Source: Onchocerca volvulus
Lineage: Eukaryota > Nematoda > Chromadorea > Rhabditida > Onchocercidae
Length of the DNA: 64,000 nt
Direction of reading: 5' to 3'
Assembly (NCBI GenBank): GCA_000499405.2
Contig: HG738137.1
Span: forward strand, 6,324,001 to 6,388,000
Shown here piece by piece: positions 1 to 31,160 of this stretch; positions within the stretch are counted from its first letter, which is position 1, and each line of letters begins with the position of its first letter. Position numbers and translations under genes: made by a program. The notes under the pieces were generated by a model. It searched no databases. It saw only the letters and a program-made list of their open reading frames with translations, and was not told where the DNA came from.

Positions 1-77
1 TTTTTGCTTTTCGTCTTTAATAAAGAGTGATAATTTTTCTATTTAAGATATTAAAATATAAAGGGAAGATAACTTAC

Positions 78-3000
78 TCCAAGGCTTATATAAACAAGCT
101 GGCTTATTTTCCCAAAATACGAAGAGAAAATAAAACGGAACACCCGCGAGAATGATTAAAACACCAATAATGAGTTCATCGGGTTGTATGAAAAATGGCA
201 ACATCAATAGCGCAATGCATATAATCAAGAATGTTATTGGGAACAGAATATTTTGCTGAAATTTCACTATGAATAGTATTACGATCTCAAGCTACTAAAT
301 GCTCTAAATGTGAAAAATTTTGAAGAACTAAATTTATATGAATTATGAAAAATCATTCACAACATTAGAAAGTCATTCATATTGCTTATTCGTGATACTT
401 GCGAAGGAATTAAAATTCACAAATAAAAGATAGTACTTGTCAAATCAAGAAATGTTATGAATGAATCGCATTCTCTAGGAAAGCTTTTACGAGGAAGGAG
501 AATTATTTCACCTTTTTTTTGAAGAAATTTCGCAAGAATAATTATGTTATAATGAAATGCTCTTCTATTTCCAAAAGAATGTTTTGATTTCAAATTATTT
601 CCAACAGGACGAATGAAATAAAATTGGAGAGATTTCTGAACTCAATTAAAAGAAAAAAAAAAAAACCTATTCTCCACCTTGATTGGTCGTTGGATGTAAG
701 GTTGGGTGAATCGCAATTTGATTAGACCAGCAACAGAAAGTGCGATAACGAATGCTTCAGTAAATGTCACATAATTAATGAGTAAATAAACATTCGAAGT
801 AATCAGCATCAACAGCGACAAGATACCAAGAATAAGCAATGATGGCAATGGCGTTAAATAATTTATGGAAACCATCGAAAGCAATTCTGGCAACCGTCCA
901 TCCCTGAAGAATTTTTTGTGATGACAGAAATCGGTTATTTCGATGGTTTAAAAGTGAATAGTACCCAGGTTTTAATAGATATTTTTATTAGGGATACATA
1001 AAATCTACTTCTTCTAGATAGTAAACCAAACGCAAAATGCAAATATGTATCACATCGCAATAAGATGAGCAAGACATCTCGTCCAACAAAAAAATAAATC
1101 GAGGATTCCATAAAAATTCAAAGAGTATCATGAAAGATCACAAAATTGATTCATTTATTTGCATAAATATTTCTAGTTTAAAATCATTGTATAAGTAAAA
1201 TCTAAATGATAGGAGATTTTTTTAGAAGTTGAAAAGTTGAGAAAAAAATTTGAAAATTTCGAACTATATATAAACCTGGCGCCAACGAAGAACATTCGAC
1301 TTGCTGAAAAAATAAGACTATTCAGACCACCAACACATGAAACTGCAACAAATATCGGCATTATTGGTGCAAATCGACCCATAGCTACTTCTGCAAAGGT
1401 TATTGCAACAGCTGTTGAATCGAGGACTTCTGGCACGGACAAGACAGCAAAATACGCGATATTAACCAATATATATATAGTTGTTACTGTGAACAACGAA
1501 ATCATAATTGCTCGAGGCAAATTTCTGAAATATAGGTAAAATTGTTAATCTTATCTTTCAATCTTCAGTTTCAAATTACTGTGAGCAAGGCTTCAGCATG
1601 GAATATCTTTGCTCCACTTTTCAAGAAAAGTTGTAGTGGAGATCCAACCCCTTGCTTGTTTCTCCACATTAATTTAAGAAAAACAAAATTTCTATTGATA
1701 ACTATATATATGTAAATTGTTTTGCAAACTAATTTGAAAATTCAAACTTACTTGTGCGGACTAATCAGTTCTTCGGTTACAAAATTCAATGAATTCCTAA
1801 AAAAAAAAGAAAAGAAAAAAACTGCATAACTGAACAAAAAAGAACAGATGGTAAAAAGTGGAGCTTATTCAAAATGAGTTAAAAGAAGTACTTCGGGAAA
1901 TTGTATTTTTTTTTTTTCAATTAATGGAAACTAAAATCTAAAATATTCTTAAAAATTGAAAAGTTCGAATAGCAAGGGAATAGAATGTTCCTGAAGTGGA
2001 AATTATTACCATCCACTAAATGAGAATACACCCGAATAGAAAGCCAATGCTATATGACTCGGATTTGTTTGTGATCCTTCAAATAATCTGGATGGTTCTA
2101 GATGCTCCGTATTACCTAAAATAATTCCTTCAATACTGCTAATGGAATTCAAATAAAGCTGGAGAGGTACTAACCACTATTCATATTCTGTTATTTTAAT
2201 TTATTATGAATTTCTAATGGTCATAAATTGATAGTGCTCTGTTCTGTGAGCTAATATAACATGAAAGATAGCAAGCTACAAATCTAAAAAAAGTTGATAA
2301 TATTTCTGCTTCATAATCCCATTATCACCAGTTTCGAGAAACTGGATTAAAATTAGATTTATTAAAATAATAAATGCGGAGTAATATGGAAGTTCATACC
2401 TAAACACAGCCATGCTAAACCAGCTATAACAATGACACAAAGAGAAGCAACTTTGGCCAAAGAAAAAATATTCTGCAATCTCATTGACCACTTCACACTG
2501 TAGCAGTTGATAAACGTCAATAAACCTGCAATTTAATCAACCAAAAAGATTTCATTTCCATTATTTTAGAATATTTTTCTAAAATTTGTCTTTCAAATAG
2601 GTCATTTAAAGTTCTAATTGCAGTTTATTAGTGAAGTTCGGTAGTCATGAAATGAAGAATGCTTATTTCACAGAACCATATGCTGCAATATAAGTTCCAG
2701 AGAATAACATAATTTTGCTTGTGTTGGCAGCAAAGAATAAGGATAAGATAATCATCAGAAGAGAGAGTTATAAGCCAACACAATTTTCAAAACTAAAACA
2801 TACAAATGATGCAAGCAGCTAATAACCTCACAGCATCATCGGGCAATTCGCAATCCTTGAAAAACGGATGAAGCGTATACTGAGCAAATGTTAAAGCCAT
2901 AATAGCATTTGATGTTGGATTAATGATAATTAGTGCTACCCAAAGAAACAGAAACGCAGGTAAGGGTCCAAATGCCTATAACAAAAAAAAAAGGAAGTTA

Positions 3001-4184
3001 GTTCAAGTGAAATTTAAAAAAAATTAAACATTTCAAATGCTTTTAAGATTGCTGGCATCTTAATAATTTATTCTTTTTCCAAATGATACAAAGACATAAG
3101 ATAGTAAGATATGCAAAGAACTGCTAAATTAAAGATCCAAAATTGAATACATAAAATCATAGCTTGGTCCAGAATAAAAGAGAAGGCAAGAGACAAGGAA
3201 GTACAACCATACCAAACCATTTCTCTATTATAATTTGTAATCTCAAATAAGTATTCAAAATTTCATCTTATTTTAATCATATTTTCCTTATTTATATTAT
3301 TATGATTAACATGATAAACTTTAATTAAAAAACTGCGATTATACTAACTGAGAGAAAAATAATCAGCAAAGCAAATAACCAATCAAAAATTTTTTGTCAG
3401 TAATTTTAATCACATTTTAATTTGAGATCTCGTTGTCATATTTTCTTTCCATCAAATCAACTTAATTTCCATCTGATAAAGTTGAATGTCTAGACTTTTT
3501 TTACATTTCAACAAGGCAATCATTCTCCTCCACGGATGTTTTAGAAAAGCTAAATTATTTCAATATTAGACAAGAATAAATTCAGAACAGAGTTCATAAA
3601 TCGTTCAGAGAAAAATGCAGAAAAATTAGTTAATTGAAAATAAACCAAGGAAAAAGCTGTCACTTTCATACCTACCTCATTGATGTACGCATATTCACCG
3701 CCGCTTTTAGGTATAGTTGTCCCAAGTTCGGCATAAACAAAAGCACCCATTGTGGCAAATGCACCTGATAAAATCCATATAACCAGTGATAGACCGGCGC
3801 TTCCCGACTCAATAAGTACACCTTGAAAGTAGAACTTCAAAACGAATTTAGAATCTTCTGATAAGAAGTGAAGAAAAATTTGGTCTTGCTCTTAGTAATA
3901 ATTTGCTGTCCTTACAATGTGTAGAAAATAAATTTGAAAAATTTTTGCACATTAAAGATTCACCAAAGTTTTGAGATTCCTTCAGAAAAACAGATTTTCA
4001 AATTTTTTAAAAATTTGAAAAATGTCTAATTTAATTTCTACAAAATAAAAATTATCGAACCTTTGGGACTGACAAATATCCCAGAACCAACGATAACACC
4101 AATAATGATAGCACAACCATTAAAAAGCGAAATTCGTCGCTTGAGATGAATTTTGTCAGGAACATTCTTGTCTAAGGATTCCAT
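78..4184 (-). CDS. SLC7-family (LAT / y+LAT-like) amino acid transporter, 3' end missing
   Basis: Nine exons on the minus strand: 4061-4184, 3676-3821, 2804-2975, 2400-2525, 2010-2115, 1752-1796, 1276-1524, 678-903, 78-255. They encode 457 residues, phases all agree, and the last exon ends on a GTAAGT donor, so at least one more exon lies beyond base 1. The protein starts MESLDKN and enters helix 1 with [17 protein letters not shown], the signature of the APC/SLC7 light chains. Further hallmarks are [61 protein letters not shown] and YIQRPIK. SLC7 light chains are twelve-helix plasma-membrane exchangers of neutral or cationic amino acids that pair with a SLC3 heavy chain through a cysteine; C. 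elegans calls them AAT. Which aat paralogue this is, and whether it needs a heavy chain, cannot be told here. Confidence 0.92.
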
Positions 4185-6343
4185 TGCTGTGTACAGAACT
4201 GAATACTTATTGTCGCTTCGTAGAAAAGAGAATTTTTGTCAGAAAAAAAAAATGGAAATGAATAAAAAAGAAACGAAAAACTGCAATGATTGATCGCCAC
4301 AGAAAGATAGCAGAAGAAGGACAAGCACTCATAACTTTCTTTCTGTGCAAGCTATTTTGTTAGAATTTGATGATTAAATACATCAGCAATCACTGGGTGA
4401 AAGATCTCATAAATGAAAATAAACTGCTCACGAATAAATATCTTTTGAGAACGAACAGTACGAGAAATGAGAAATATCGGCATTGCTAATTTCTTGTCGG
4501 AACAGGATATCCCTTACAAGTCAAATATAAACCTTGAATCTCTTAAATTCAAAGTCTCTAATTTAAAATTTATTTTCCCCTCAAAAAAGCAAAAAACAAC
4601 CATTAAATTCCAATTTTCAACAAATGAAAAAGTTCAAGTCTTAATATCCTTTAAAATAAACATTTGCATATTCTGATGCTATCAGTGATAATATAGAAGG
4701 GCGACATTACATTATCATATCATCACTGTCTGATGTAAGAAATTAGTAACCCGGAACATCGGCGCTAGAAATAAGTGCAAAATAGTATATTGTAAAATGA
4801 TTAGCAGAAATTAGCCAGAAATAGCATTAAGCATCAAATAATTAGCAAATAATGAGAACACCAATTAATTGCCAGGTTATTGCATCGCTATGATGTACAT
4901 ATCTATGTATTTATTTTGAGCCAAATAAAGTCGAATTGATCTAAACAGATTCTTCTACAATGCAAGCCATTTGATCATTCCGTGTGTCGTAGATCTTCTA
5001 TGACCGTGACAATAATTGTGGGTTCTTGGATTCTGTTCTCGATCTTCTTAACCGTGAAAATTATTCAGAGTTCTTCTTTCTTGTTGTGTTGTTCTCGAAA
5101 CCTCAAACTTGGCCTTTATAACGTAAAGTGATGATACAACCCGCACGAAACAATTACAATATCAATTGATCAAGACAATTCTAGTAACATCAAAAGGACA
5201 ATTTTCACGATTGCATCATAATCCAACCGACCCCAGAAGTATATCCTTCGAAAATGAACCATAGTCGGGACCCTCTTCTTATTTATAGAGGAAGGATCCC
5301 CCTAGAATTTTGATCCACAATAAGGCCCATTTTTAGCACATGAGAGTGCGTCTTCTTCTGGCGTGCAACCTTGATAGATCAAATAAACATTTTGACTATC
5401 TTCACAGCACACAATACGAATTACTTTTTAACTTTGTAAAGTAGAAAGGAAACAGAAAAATAGGAAGGTATTGAGTTAACAACATAAGCACACACTTACA
5501 TACTGTACAAACAGGACAGTCAGTATTGAATAAATCATAAAATAATTTTCATGCTCTGTTCAAAATCAATAACTGAATCTATGCATAAAATGTCGACGTT
5601 GCAGGAATGGCAGGAGAGGAGAAATGCACAACTTTCGGAAGTTGAAGATCAAAATGATGCAATGCAAACTCACCTAGCATTCTGAAATTTCTATACAATA
5701 CCAAATTTCACAGAAACAGCAGTTATATCAGTTTCCAAGACCATATGCAAGATTAATCAAAAAAGATTCTTAGAATAAAAAGATAAGAAGGCATGACCAT
5801 ATCAATATTTAAATAGGAACACACGAACAGAAAATTTATACATTTTATAACAGTTCCATCTTCATAAAGTGTATGTTTTTAACAAACACTATCAGGAAAC
5901 ACTAACTTCGAGAATTGGATGTCATTGAAACATTAGAATTCCCCATGATTCTCACCAATACCTAATGCTGAATTTAATAATCAATCATCGAGTGGATGTA
6001 TGATCAAACACTGCGTATTATTTGCAAAGTTGTCATATTTTATTTGCTCAGCTTGAAAGATTTCGATATGGAAATTCTTACAGTACCTATAAAATAGAAA
6101 TTCTGGCCAAAATAATTACTCTTATGTAACACAGTAATGTTTAGTACCATAATTAATTACAACTGTTCTTGCTTTTGTTCACCTTTTGAATGTCGACGAT
6201 CATTGTCATTATTAACAACTGATAATTTATATTACTTAATCATACACAGCAGTCACAAAAAACCAAGAAGCATTGGCAAAATACAACGTGACTTACATGG
6301 TTACATATCAAATAAAAAAGAATAAATTAAAAATGAAATTACT

Positions 6344-6374
<31 letters not shown>

Positions 6375-8150
6375 ACAAAAGACTATCTTTCTTCTTAGCT
6401 TTTGAAAAGGAAATTGAACAAACATTCGTAATATCGGATTTTACAAACATTAAAGAAACGAATATATTATCAAAATCGACATTCCGCTATTAACAGCAAT
6501 ATGTGCATCCGCATGTGAAACATATATGTGCATGACAATCTCTTAGATACTGCAGAATTGCTTTCGCAATTCTTATTCACAGAGGATCAGAAGGAATTTT
6601 TAAATTTGTTCAATTCAGAAAAATAAACCTTGGGGAAATTTAATGCAACCCAGAACGACCGAAGAGACCCCACCTATTACGGAAAGCTAGCTAAAGAATG
6701 TGACAAGTTTCTGCTGTAAAAAATTTCAAATTCAGTGAATACACTATTCATTCGCTAATTCAAATTCATCACTTTCTTTGTTAAGTCAGTGCAAACATTT
6801 AACGGTTGCTATTACAAATAGAAAATGTCACTTTATATGTAGATCTGGTTTGGCAAACAGAAAGTCTGCAAACAGAAAGTCTGAATTCGCTACAACACAA
6901 AAATTACCATTACACAAATTCGCTTAACTTTTTCATTCAAAACCTCTCATAGTTGATTCTGTCGAAACTAAAATTTCTAATAAAAAGTTCAGGTAACTTT
7001 TACCTAATCCAACAGATCCCAACCTTTGATGAGGAATCAAGAAGTGGAAAAGAATTACATTTTATATAGTGTCAGTTTAATTGCAAAGATGAACAAAGAA
7101 TGTATAAATTGAAATTCACATAAAAATAATTTTTTTTTCTTTTTTTTTGTTGTTACATCACATCAACCACACAAAACATGAATGGACAAACAAATATTCG
7201 ATGGAAGTTTGTTCTAGAAAGAAAATATGCAAGAAAATTAATTCTTTTCTGATTTAACCCGATTGGCTCTTTCATGATTAACAATCAGAAAAAAAAGGAA
7301 ACTGAAGACAAGACTGAATGGATAAAAATCTATCGAAAGAATTGACCGATCTGCTTCGCATGAACAAACTAATTTGGCACTATTTTATTAAATCATTATA
7401 GAAACAGTGCAGATATGAATTTCAGGAAAACTTTAAACCTTAGAGTTGAAAAAGGAGGTTAATATGCACATGTACGATTAAATAACTGTCAGTACCGCAA
7501 CGAAAAATTCCGTTTTTCCCTAGGTTACGTAATTCTAGTAATTCACATTCTAATTTTTTGTATGATCTCTTGAACAAAGATCAGAACCAGTAAAACGCCG
7601 TATAAAAAAAAAAAAGAAAAAAATCTAAATAAATCCCAAAATTTTCAGTACTCATTTTGTATCATTTCCGGAAAAAATTATATCCAGCCCCAATTCAGAA
7701 AACAATTTGTTCGACAGAAGAGGATGGTTGTTCTGTTGATACTAACAAGTTTAATATTTGTTTCACCTCTTTTCTTGTAAAAAGAATTATAATCTATAAT
7801 CAGGAACAGCATGACCTTCATCAAAAGATTGAAGTATAACTAATAAACTACATATTTTTAATAGAGAAGATACGAATCAAAAGTTAAAATCTCTAAAGAT
7901 TGGAATGACCGAAAACAAATTAAAATATAGCAGAAAATTAAGTCAAAACTCACTGAAAAGCATCTATAAATTTCTAATAGTTGAAACATTTCGATCTCTT
8001 CTTATCCAAATGCCATATATACAACAAAAAAAATTTTGAAGATTTGTAGAAAACTTTGAAGCAAATATAGTCGAAAAGCGATGATCTAAAATAACTAGTT
8101 CTACATATACGCTTAAGACATATCAAATTTGTCTGTTTCCTCCGAAAATG
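4185..8150. other. intergenic, 5' side of the transporter and 3' side of vps-4
   Basis: About 4 kb of AT-rich sequence between two minus-strand genes. I see only short reading frames without donors, acceptors or protein-like composition. A TTCAG acceptor about 20 bases before the transporter ATG could receive a spliced leader or an upstream non-coding exon. No RNA gene recognised. Confidence 0.6.
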
Positions 8151-16362
<8,212 letters not shown>

Positions 16363-16380
16363 TCTGGAAATAAAATAAAT
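16363..16380 (-). promoter_or_regulatory. splice or trans-splice acceptor at the vps-4 start codon
   Basis: On the minus strand a T-rich stretch ends in TTTATTTCCAG one base before the vps-4 ATG. In nematodes this arrangement is typical of a spliced-leader acceptor; a cis acceptor from a non-coding first exon is the alternative. Confidence 0.6.
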
Positions 16381-19162
16381 AAATCATATATTACGCCATA
16401 TGAATTTCATTAACATTATATCACGAAAAAAAATATGGGAAAATTCATGTACAAAGTTAAAGGAAAAAAAAGAAGAAAATTAAAAGAGAAGAAAAAAATT
16501 AACATCAATAAGTTTTTCACTGTGAAGAAATAGAAAGAAGAAAAGAACAGACACAATTGGACAATTTGAGGAGTTTTTTTCTCCCAACTATGTCCCTGTC
16601 CAGCTATTATTTGTATTTTACAGTGGGTTATTGCTGTGACCTTGTATTCTTTGTTCAAGTAACAGCCAACTTGTAATTCATTGCTTCTCATTCTCGTCTT
16701 CCTTCCCGCTCGAAGCTTTAATTCTACTAATCTAGAACAGAACGACAACAGAAACCCGAAAACAAGGAAACATAACTAAAGAAAAATTAACAGCTAATGA
16801 ACCAGAAGTCAACCGTCCCAAACAATCCGGAAAAGTTTGGTACAAACCGGACCAGCTGGTTTGCTTTGTACCATTACAACTGAGTCTAAATGAAAATCAC
16901 TATCTCTTCCGTTCGTCATTTTGAAAGTTCGGCAAGATGTCTCCGTATTCTGAATATATGACCTTCTGTGTAATCGTTGTTATTTTGGAAGTGAGTTAAG
17001 GGGCGATTATGATAACTGTGGTAATTTTGGATGAAAGCTCGAGAGATGTGATATGTGACATGGGATTATCAATGATAAGTTGGATCGCCCTAAACAGGTT
17101 ATATACTTCGGACATTTCATTTTGTTAGCATCTGTCCCCTGACAGAATCGATGCGAGGAGGATTTTGGCTCCGTTTTGTCACACATTCCACTCTCTTCAT
17201 CCCTCAGCATTTCATGTAGAACGATAAATGCTGTGGTCAATAAATGTCAGAAAGCCGAAGACCAATCGTCACTGCCTTCAGGTCACTCATTTCTTTGCTT
17301 CCCTTAACTCTCTTAACTACACTTCATCTTTTTGTTGCATTATGTTTTGCCACATGCACCGCTGCATTTCACAGTAGCGTGCACTACATTACATGTCACA
17401 ATAACATTTTGGGCCGTCTTCTCAAGCTATATTTGATAAATGTCATTATACTTGTTAGTACTTCTCCTTGTGCTCTGAACCCATATCATCCTGATCATTC
17501 GAGAAGTCACCACATTCTTTTGTTTCATCCCGATCTCAGTATTTTTCATGTTTCTTCTGATCGTCAGCAATCTTAGCGACTTTCTTATGGCAGTTTGATG
17601 CATTGCAAAATATACTGCGAGACGAATTTGAGGGGATAGGTTCTCTTAGTTTTGCTTTGTATTCACAACCTCCTTATCATTAGGTATTAAAATATTGTTC
17701 TTCAAGATAATATTTCTAAGATGCTAACAGTTTTAAATAGCATTCTCAGGAAATCCATCCTGCATTCAACCAATCATCGAACACAAGATTTCTGGGTGGA
17801 GAAATGAGCAAGAGAAAAGTCTTGCTGATATTTCAGGCATATGCATGTACTGCGCGACGTGGCAGAGAAGGAATGTCGTGTTTTAATAGCATGGCATATC
17901 GAACTGTTCACTCCTTAAATAACTTACGGCAGTGTTTGGATAGAATGTTAACTATCATTTATCACCAAACAAACTGCCGGTTTCAGAGGTTTCAGAAGTT
18001 TGAGACCAAATAAGGCTTAAGGGAAGACGATGAACTGACTCGCTTCGTGTTTTTTTTTTTTTTTATCGATGTGGAATATTAATATTTCAGGTAGTTTCAG
18101 AAACATTGTGGAATATGCTGAGCAATCGCTGAAAATGGATTCTTTCTCGGGACCAGATTAAACAGAGGTCGAAGATTATGAGTTGAAGAATACGTCTTTT
18201 GACGTGGTAAGCGAATTTAGCACTTTGTTGTGACACGTGAGAGACGTGTTTGTTGCTATAAGTAATTAGCCAATGTTTAAAATTAGCGCCACGAGGAGTG
18301 GGCTCCCATAGCAATGCTCTGATCAGATCATTTGGCCGATATCGAGTTTCTCCTCAGCTAAGCTGCTCGATATATCAAAGCACAGCTACTGCATCGACCA
18401 CACTGCTGCTGCTGTTGCTACTGCAACGCTGCGGTAATCAGAACGGCAATGCATCTAGGAAAAGAGAGTATGTATGAAAAGAAGGAAAGAATAAAGTAAA
18501 AGATGGAAATAGTATTGAAAGGGAGATGAGGAACAGGAACGGAACATACTTCACTCTTATGCATCTGAGGCAGATTGTAAGAGGAGGAGCAGGAGAATAT
18601 TTCTTGCAGTTTACTTCCATTCCTGCAGTCTGTTTTACTCTCTCATCCTAGTCACTTCATAATTCGCATCTACTTCTGGGTTCTCTTTCTCTCTATCTTT
18701 GCATGTATCATATATCACTGCAGCATCTGCGGCAGCTTGTTTTCTATTTCCGTTGATAGCAGTTGCATTACCAATGTCTTCTCTTCTCTCTTTCTGTAAA
18801 CAGTACCTCGTCCTCTTCCTCCTCCTCCTTCCCTCTCCTCCCCCTCCACATCTCCCCCGTCACTGCGGTCGCCATCTTTGTCTGTCCTATCTTCGATGTT
18901 GGCTTTAAAATGTTTTCAAAATTGTTCCAGAGAGATTGTTGTCCGGATTGAGAATCAAACAAAAGGCGACATTCAAGAATTCTCCCTCCTCCGTTCCTTC
19001 TCTTTCCCACTATCACTCCTCACCTTGCGTATTATTACTATTTACTCTGCAGGAGTGATCACTTCAAAGATCTTTGAAGAAAACGTCACATTTGCATCCT
19101 TGGCGACATTGTCAGGATTTGCGACATTGACGCGTCATTAAAGACGCAACGCGATGCGACTG
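16381..19162. other. divergent upstream region of vps-4 and gsa-1
   Basis: The two genes are transcribed away from each other from this 2.8 kb stretch. It is less AT-rich than its surroundings, with CTG-rich triplets near 18400 and a long pyrimidine tract at 18800-18860 (CTTCCTCCTCCTCC type). A TTTACTCTGCAG acceptor ends at 19052, so 19053-19162 is probably the 5' leader of gsa-1. Open frames here (for example 17244-17576, + strand, with a hydrophobic beginning) have no family resemblance and I do not call them genes. Confidence 0.5.
19128..19137. promoter_or_regulatory. palindromic CRE-like site TGACGCGTCA
   Basis: A perfect 10-bp palindrome lies 26 bases before the gsa-1 ATG. It resembles a cAMP-response or bZIP element (TGACGTCA) with two extra central bases. 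Occupancy is not shown by sequence. Confidence 0.35.
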
Positions 19163-28038
<8,876 letters not shown>

Positions 28039-30958
28039 GATATTTGTTCTCTCTCTCTTCTCTTCAATAAGCCTAGGCTAAGCGGGGCTTTTTTTTTTAT
28101 TATGGTATTTATTTAGATTATTTCTGGCATTTTTTTTTTTTTAAATTTTTCACTCATGGACTGTTTTGAGTTTTCATCCGTAATCTGTCTGTATGCGTAC
28201 ATATATATATATGTTTTATATAGTGCATCTTTTTTTGCATATGCTTAGTTTTCACCTTTTTTTTTTTTCTTCAACGATTGCTTTTGGTAGATTTGAGATT
28301 AAGTTATGGTTGACTGAACGAAGTTTATCGTATCTCAAAAGTAATGAATGATATTTACGAGCAAATGGAGATGCGCCATAAAATTGATCGAAATTTGGAT
28401 CATTAAGATTTATATGAAAGAATGTAGATCCGGTGAGTCCGACTCTTTGTCTACTTTTTTCTTTCTTAAAGAGAAATCTTATGTCGTTATTTGTTGCTTC
28501 TCCGTATTTCTACTATTAATGATGAGTTCGAATTTATGATTTTGTTCCAATTGGATTTTTTTATATTTGTGATGCGAAGCCTCGCACTGCCTTTGGCGTT
28601 TTTTACGGGAAAACTTCGATATATATTACAGTTGAACTGTGCTGTTATCACCATTATCATCGTCGAAACATTAATTTATATATTACTTCACTATAGGAAA
28701 TATTAGCAGTGATATCTTTGTCCCAAGTTTTCAGGTCTTTTCACTTTTGTATTCAATTCTCATAACTCATAACTAGGCGCACAACTTTTGCCGTACACAA
28801 TTTGCTTCCGAGAAGCATGCCAAATTTTTTAGATAGTTTGTAAGGTTTTAATTATTTATCTCTGCAATAATTTTTGCAAAGGACATTTTTCACCTTCAAA
28901 TTTTTCTCTTTGCACCAGTTTACAACAGAGTTATGTAGAGTAATATAAAGTACAGTTCAAGGTCACTGTGATATTTGATATTAATATTTTTGTCTTCCGG
29001 ACCATTTCGATAGTACGGCTGTTGCTATGCTTTACGGTTAAAAAATGATTATTAAAGTACTTCTTCGTTTCACAGAATTTCTTTGCTGAAGAAAGAGTAT
29101 CATGTCCAATGAAATTTTATCAAATTCCGATTTTAACTCCTGGACAGACCTCACCAGCTATTTTATATTGTCGCTCAACATATTCATTTAAAATTTGAAT
29201 CAACTTGGTTTATATTTCACATATTACTTATATTTTCCTTATTGTTATTACTAGCGTATTTCCTATCCATTTTTTGCCAGAAGCAAAAAATTACTGCAAT
29301 AGCTTTTTTTTTTTTTAAATTTGTCTGCTTTTTACGCGGTCTCGTTATATTCTGCGTGCTCATATTTTTAGCGAATGCTTTAAAATTTTTTTATTTTAAA
29401 AAACGACTGCTCAAAACAACATTCACATAGTTAATTATCATAAAGAAAATGTGGATGCTTACAAAGGCTAGGTAGAAAATTTGTGTTTTGAGCTCGTTTT
29501 CATGCAAGTTTCTTTGATAAAGCTGTTATCTGCTCCAACTTCCTTATTCTATCATTTATCTTTCATTTTCTCCTCTTTTATATATGCTTTTTTCATTCAT
29601 TAAAAATTTACGGTTTGAAAATGGAATAGTAATCGAAAAAGGAACTTCAAACAAGATTTTTTTAAATATATTATACATACTTTCCACTTTCGATTTATTC
29701 TATATTTCTGAAACACTTCATTTGAATCGAAAAATTTTTGGTTCTTCGAGTATGTGCTCAAGATATAAATTAGTATCCTTCTCTCGAAGGCATTGTTCTT
29801 AAATAAATTATTAATTATTCGATCTTAATTCACATTCTTTGGAATGGTGGAAGTCCAGAAAAACGTGTGTTATAACACAAATGTAAGTGAGTTGTTGGTT
29901 TGCATTGATGGTGTTTTATCATAGTTTGCTCCGAATGGTCACATACAGATATGTTTCACATTTGCTTGAGATAGTCACATATGACAGTTGCGCTTCTTTT
30001 TCTCCTTTGTAGGATTATTTAGAGCAGTATGGTTCGTAATATTCGTATGATTTCATTGCAAAAATACTTTCTTAATTGTTCACAATTGTCGCACGTGACG
30101 ATGTCTTTATGTTTTTTAAATTTTTTTTAATGCTATTTTTTCAGCAGTTCGGATAATTCTTGTTATAGAATTTAATAAAAGGGCAAATAATTGATATTAT
30201 TCTCATATGTCTAAACGACGGATCACATTCGAATTGGCTGGTGTAGGATTGTAAAACATAAAGATCCCAGTTTCCAATACTTCTTTATCCTTATAGATTA
30301 AAGAAGTATTGAAAGCACAAAAAGTTTTTCCAAAGCCCTATTTTTAATCATTTAGCTAAGTTATTTTCTACATTGGAGGTTGAATAAGACAGAAGAGAAA
30401 TAAATATTTTGAAATTTCGTTGCTTTTTTTTTCTTGTTTCGTGTTTTTCATCATTGTGTGTTAAATTTGACCCTTTTTATCAATTATTATTATTGTTTTA
30501 ATCTGTTCATATGAAAGAAATTGATGTTTTCTGAAAGAATAAGAAATCATTATCATGATTTTATATTTGGATAAACCTGCTTCACTATTCTAGCCATCTC
30601 ACATTTAAAAAGATCGATAACATCCTGATAAAAATTCCAATAATCTTAGTGCTATCCATGTATTGACTCTATATTTCTTTTCATATAAATACAGACTAAC
30701 GAAAATTCGATAATTATAGGAATTCTGTAGTGAGCGAAAATTCCTTGTATACTCTGTTTATTAATCGCAATAGTGAAATAATGAGAAGCATGCATTTGAA
30801 TTTCCCGTTTGTATTTGAACTTTTAAGTTTCTAATACAGCAAGCATTCATATAATAAAAGACGTGCTTAACATTGATCAAGCTCTGTTGAACAATCAGAT
30901 AATTTGCATTTTGAAAAAAAAAAAAAAAAGCGGCCATGGAGATCTGGAGTTGCTAAAT
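28039..30958. other. gsa-1 3' UTR and non-coding sequence
   Basis: AT-rich with many T runs; no frame with family resemblance. A hairpin with 13-bp arms is present at 30275-30287 and 30299-30311. Confidence 0.55.
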
Positions 30959-31129
30959 TCATTTATTTGCTTGGTTTTCTTGCAGCATTAGCAAGGAGGA
31001 CATGATAGCTAAGTTTTGAAAACCTGGAAGACTTGAATTTGTATTTGACCTCTGCTGCAGTAGGAAAAGCTGGATGTTCTTGATATCTGCTTTTCTTCGC
31101 CAAAACAAAATCATTCTCGAAATGTATTT

Positions 31130-31160
<31 letters not shown>

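Noticed and set aside
1237..1539. 100-codon + strand frame
   Set aside because: Antisense shadow of transporter exon 7, whose minus-strand reading has clear SLC7 motifs.
16416..16748. 110-codon minus-strand frame upstream of vps-4
   Set aside because: Separated from vps-4 by a strong acceptor at the ATG, with K/F-rich filler from homopolymers; likely outron or UTR.
17244..17576. 110-codon + strand frame with a hydrophobic N-terminal part, suggesting a secreted protein
   Set aside because: Composition is Ser/His/Leu-rich without family resemblance, and it lies in the divergent promoter region; probably chance in a lower-AT patch.
18768..19141. Overlapping frames on both strands upstream of gsa-1
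   Set aside because: They follow a purine/pyrimidine tract, and the + frame stops 13 bases before the upstream Gs ATG; no support as genes.
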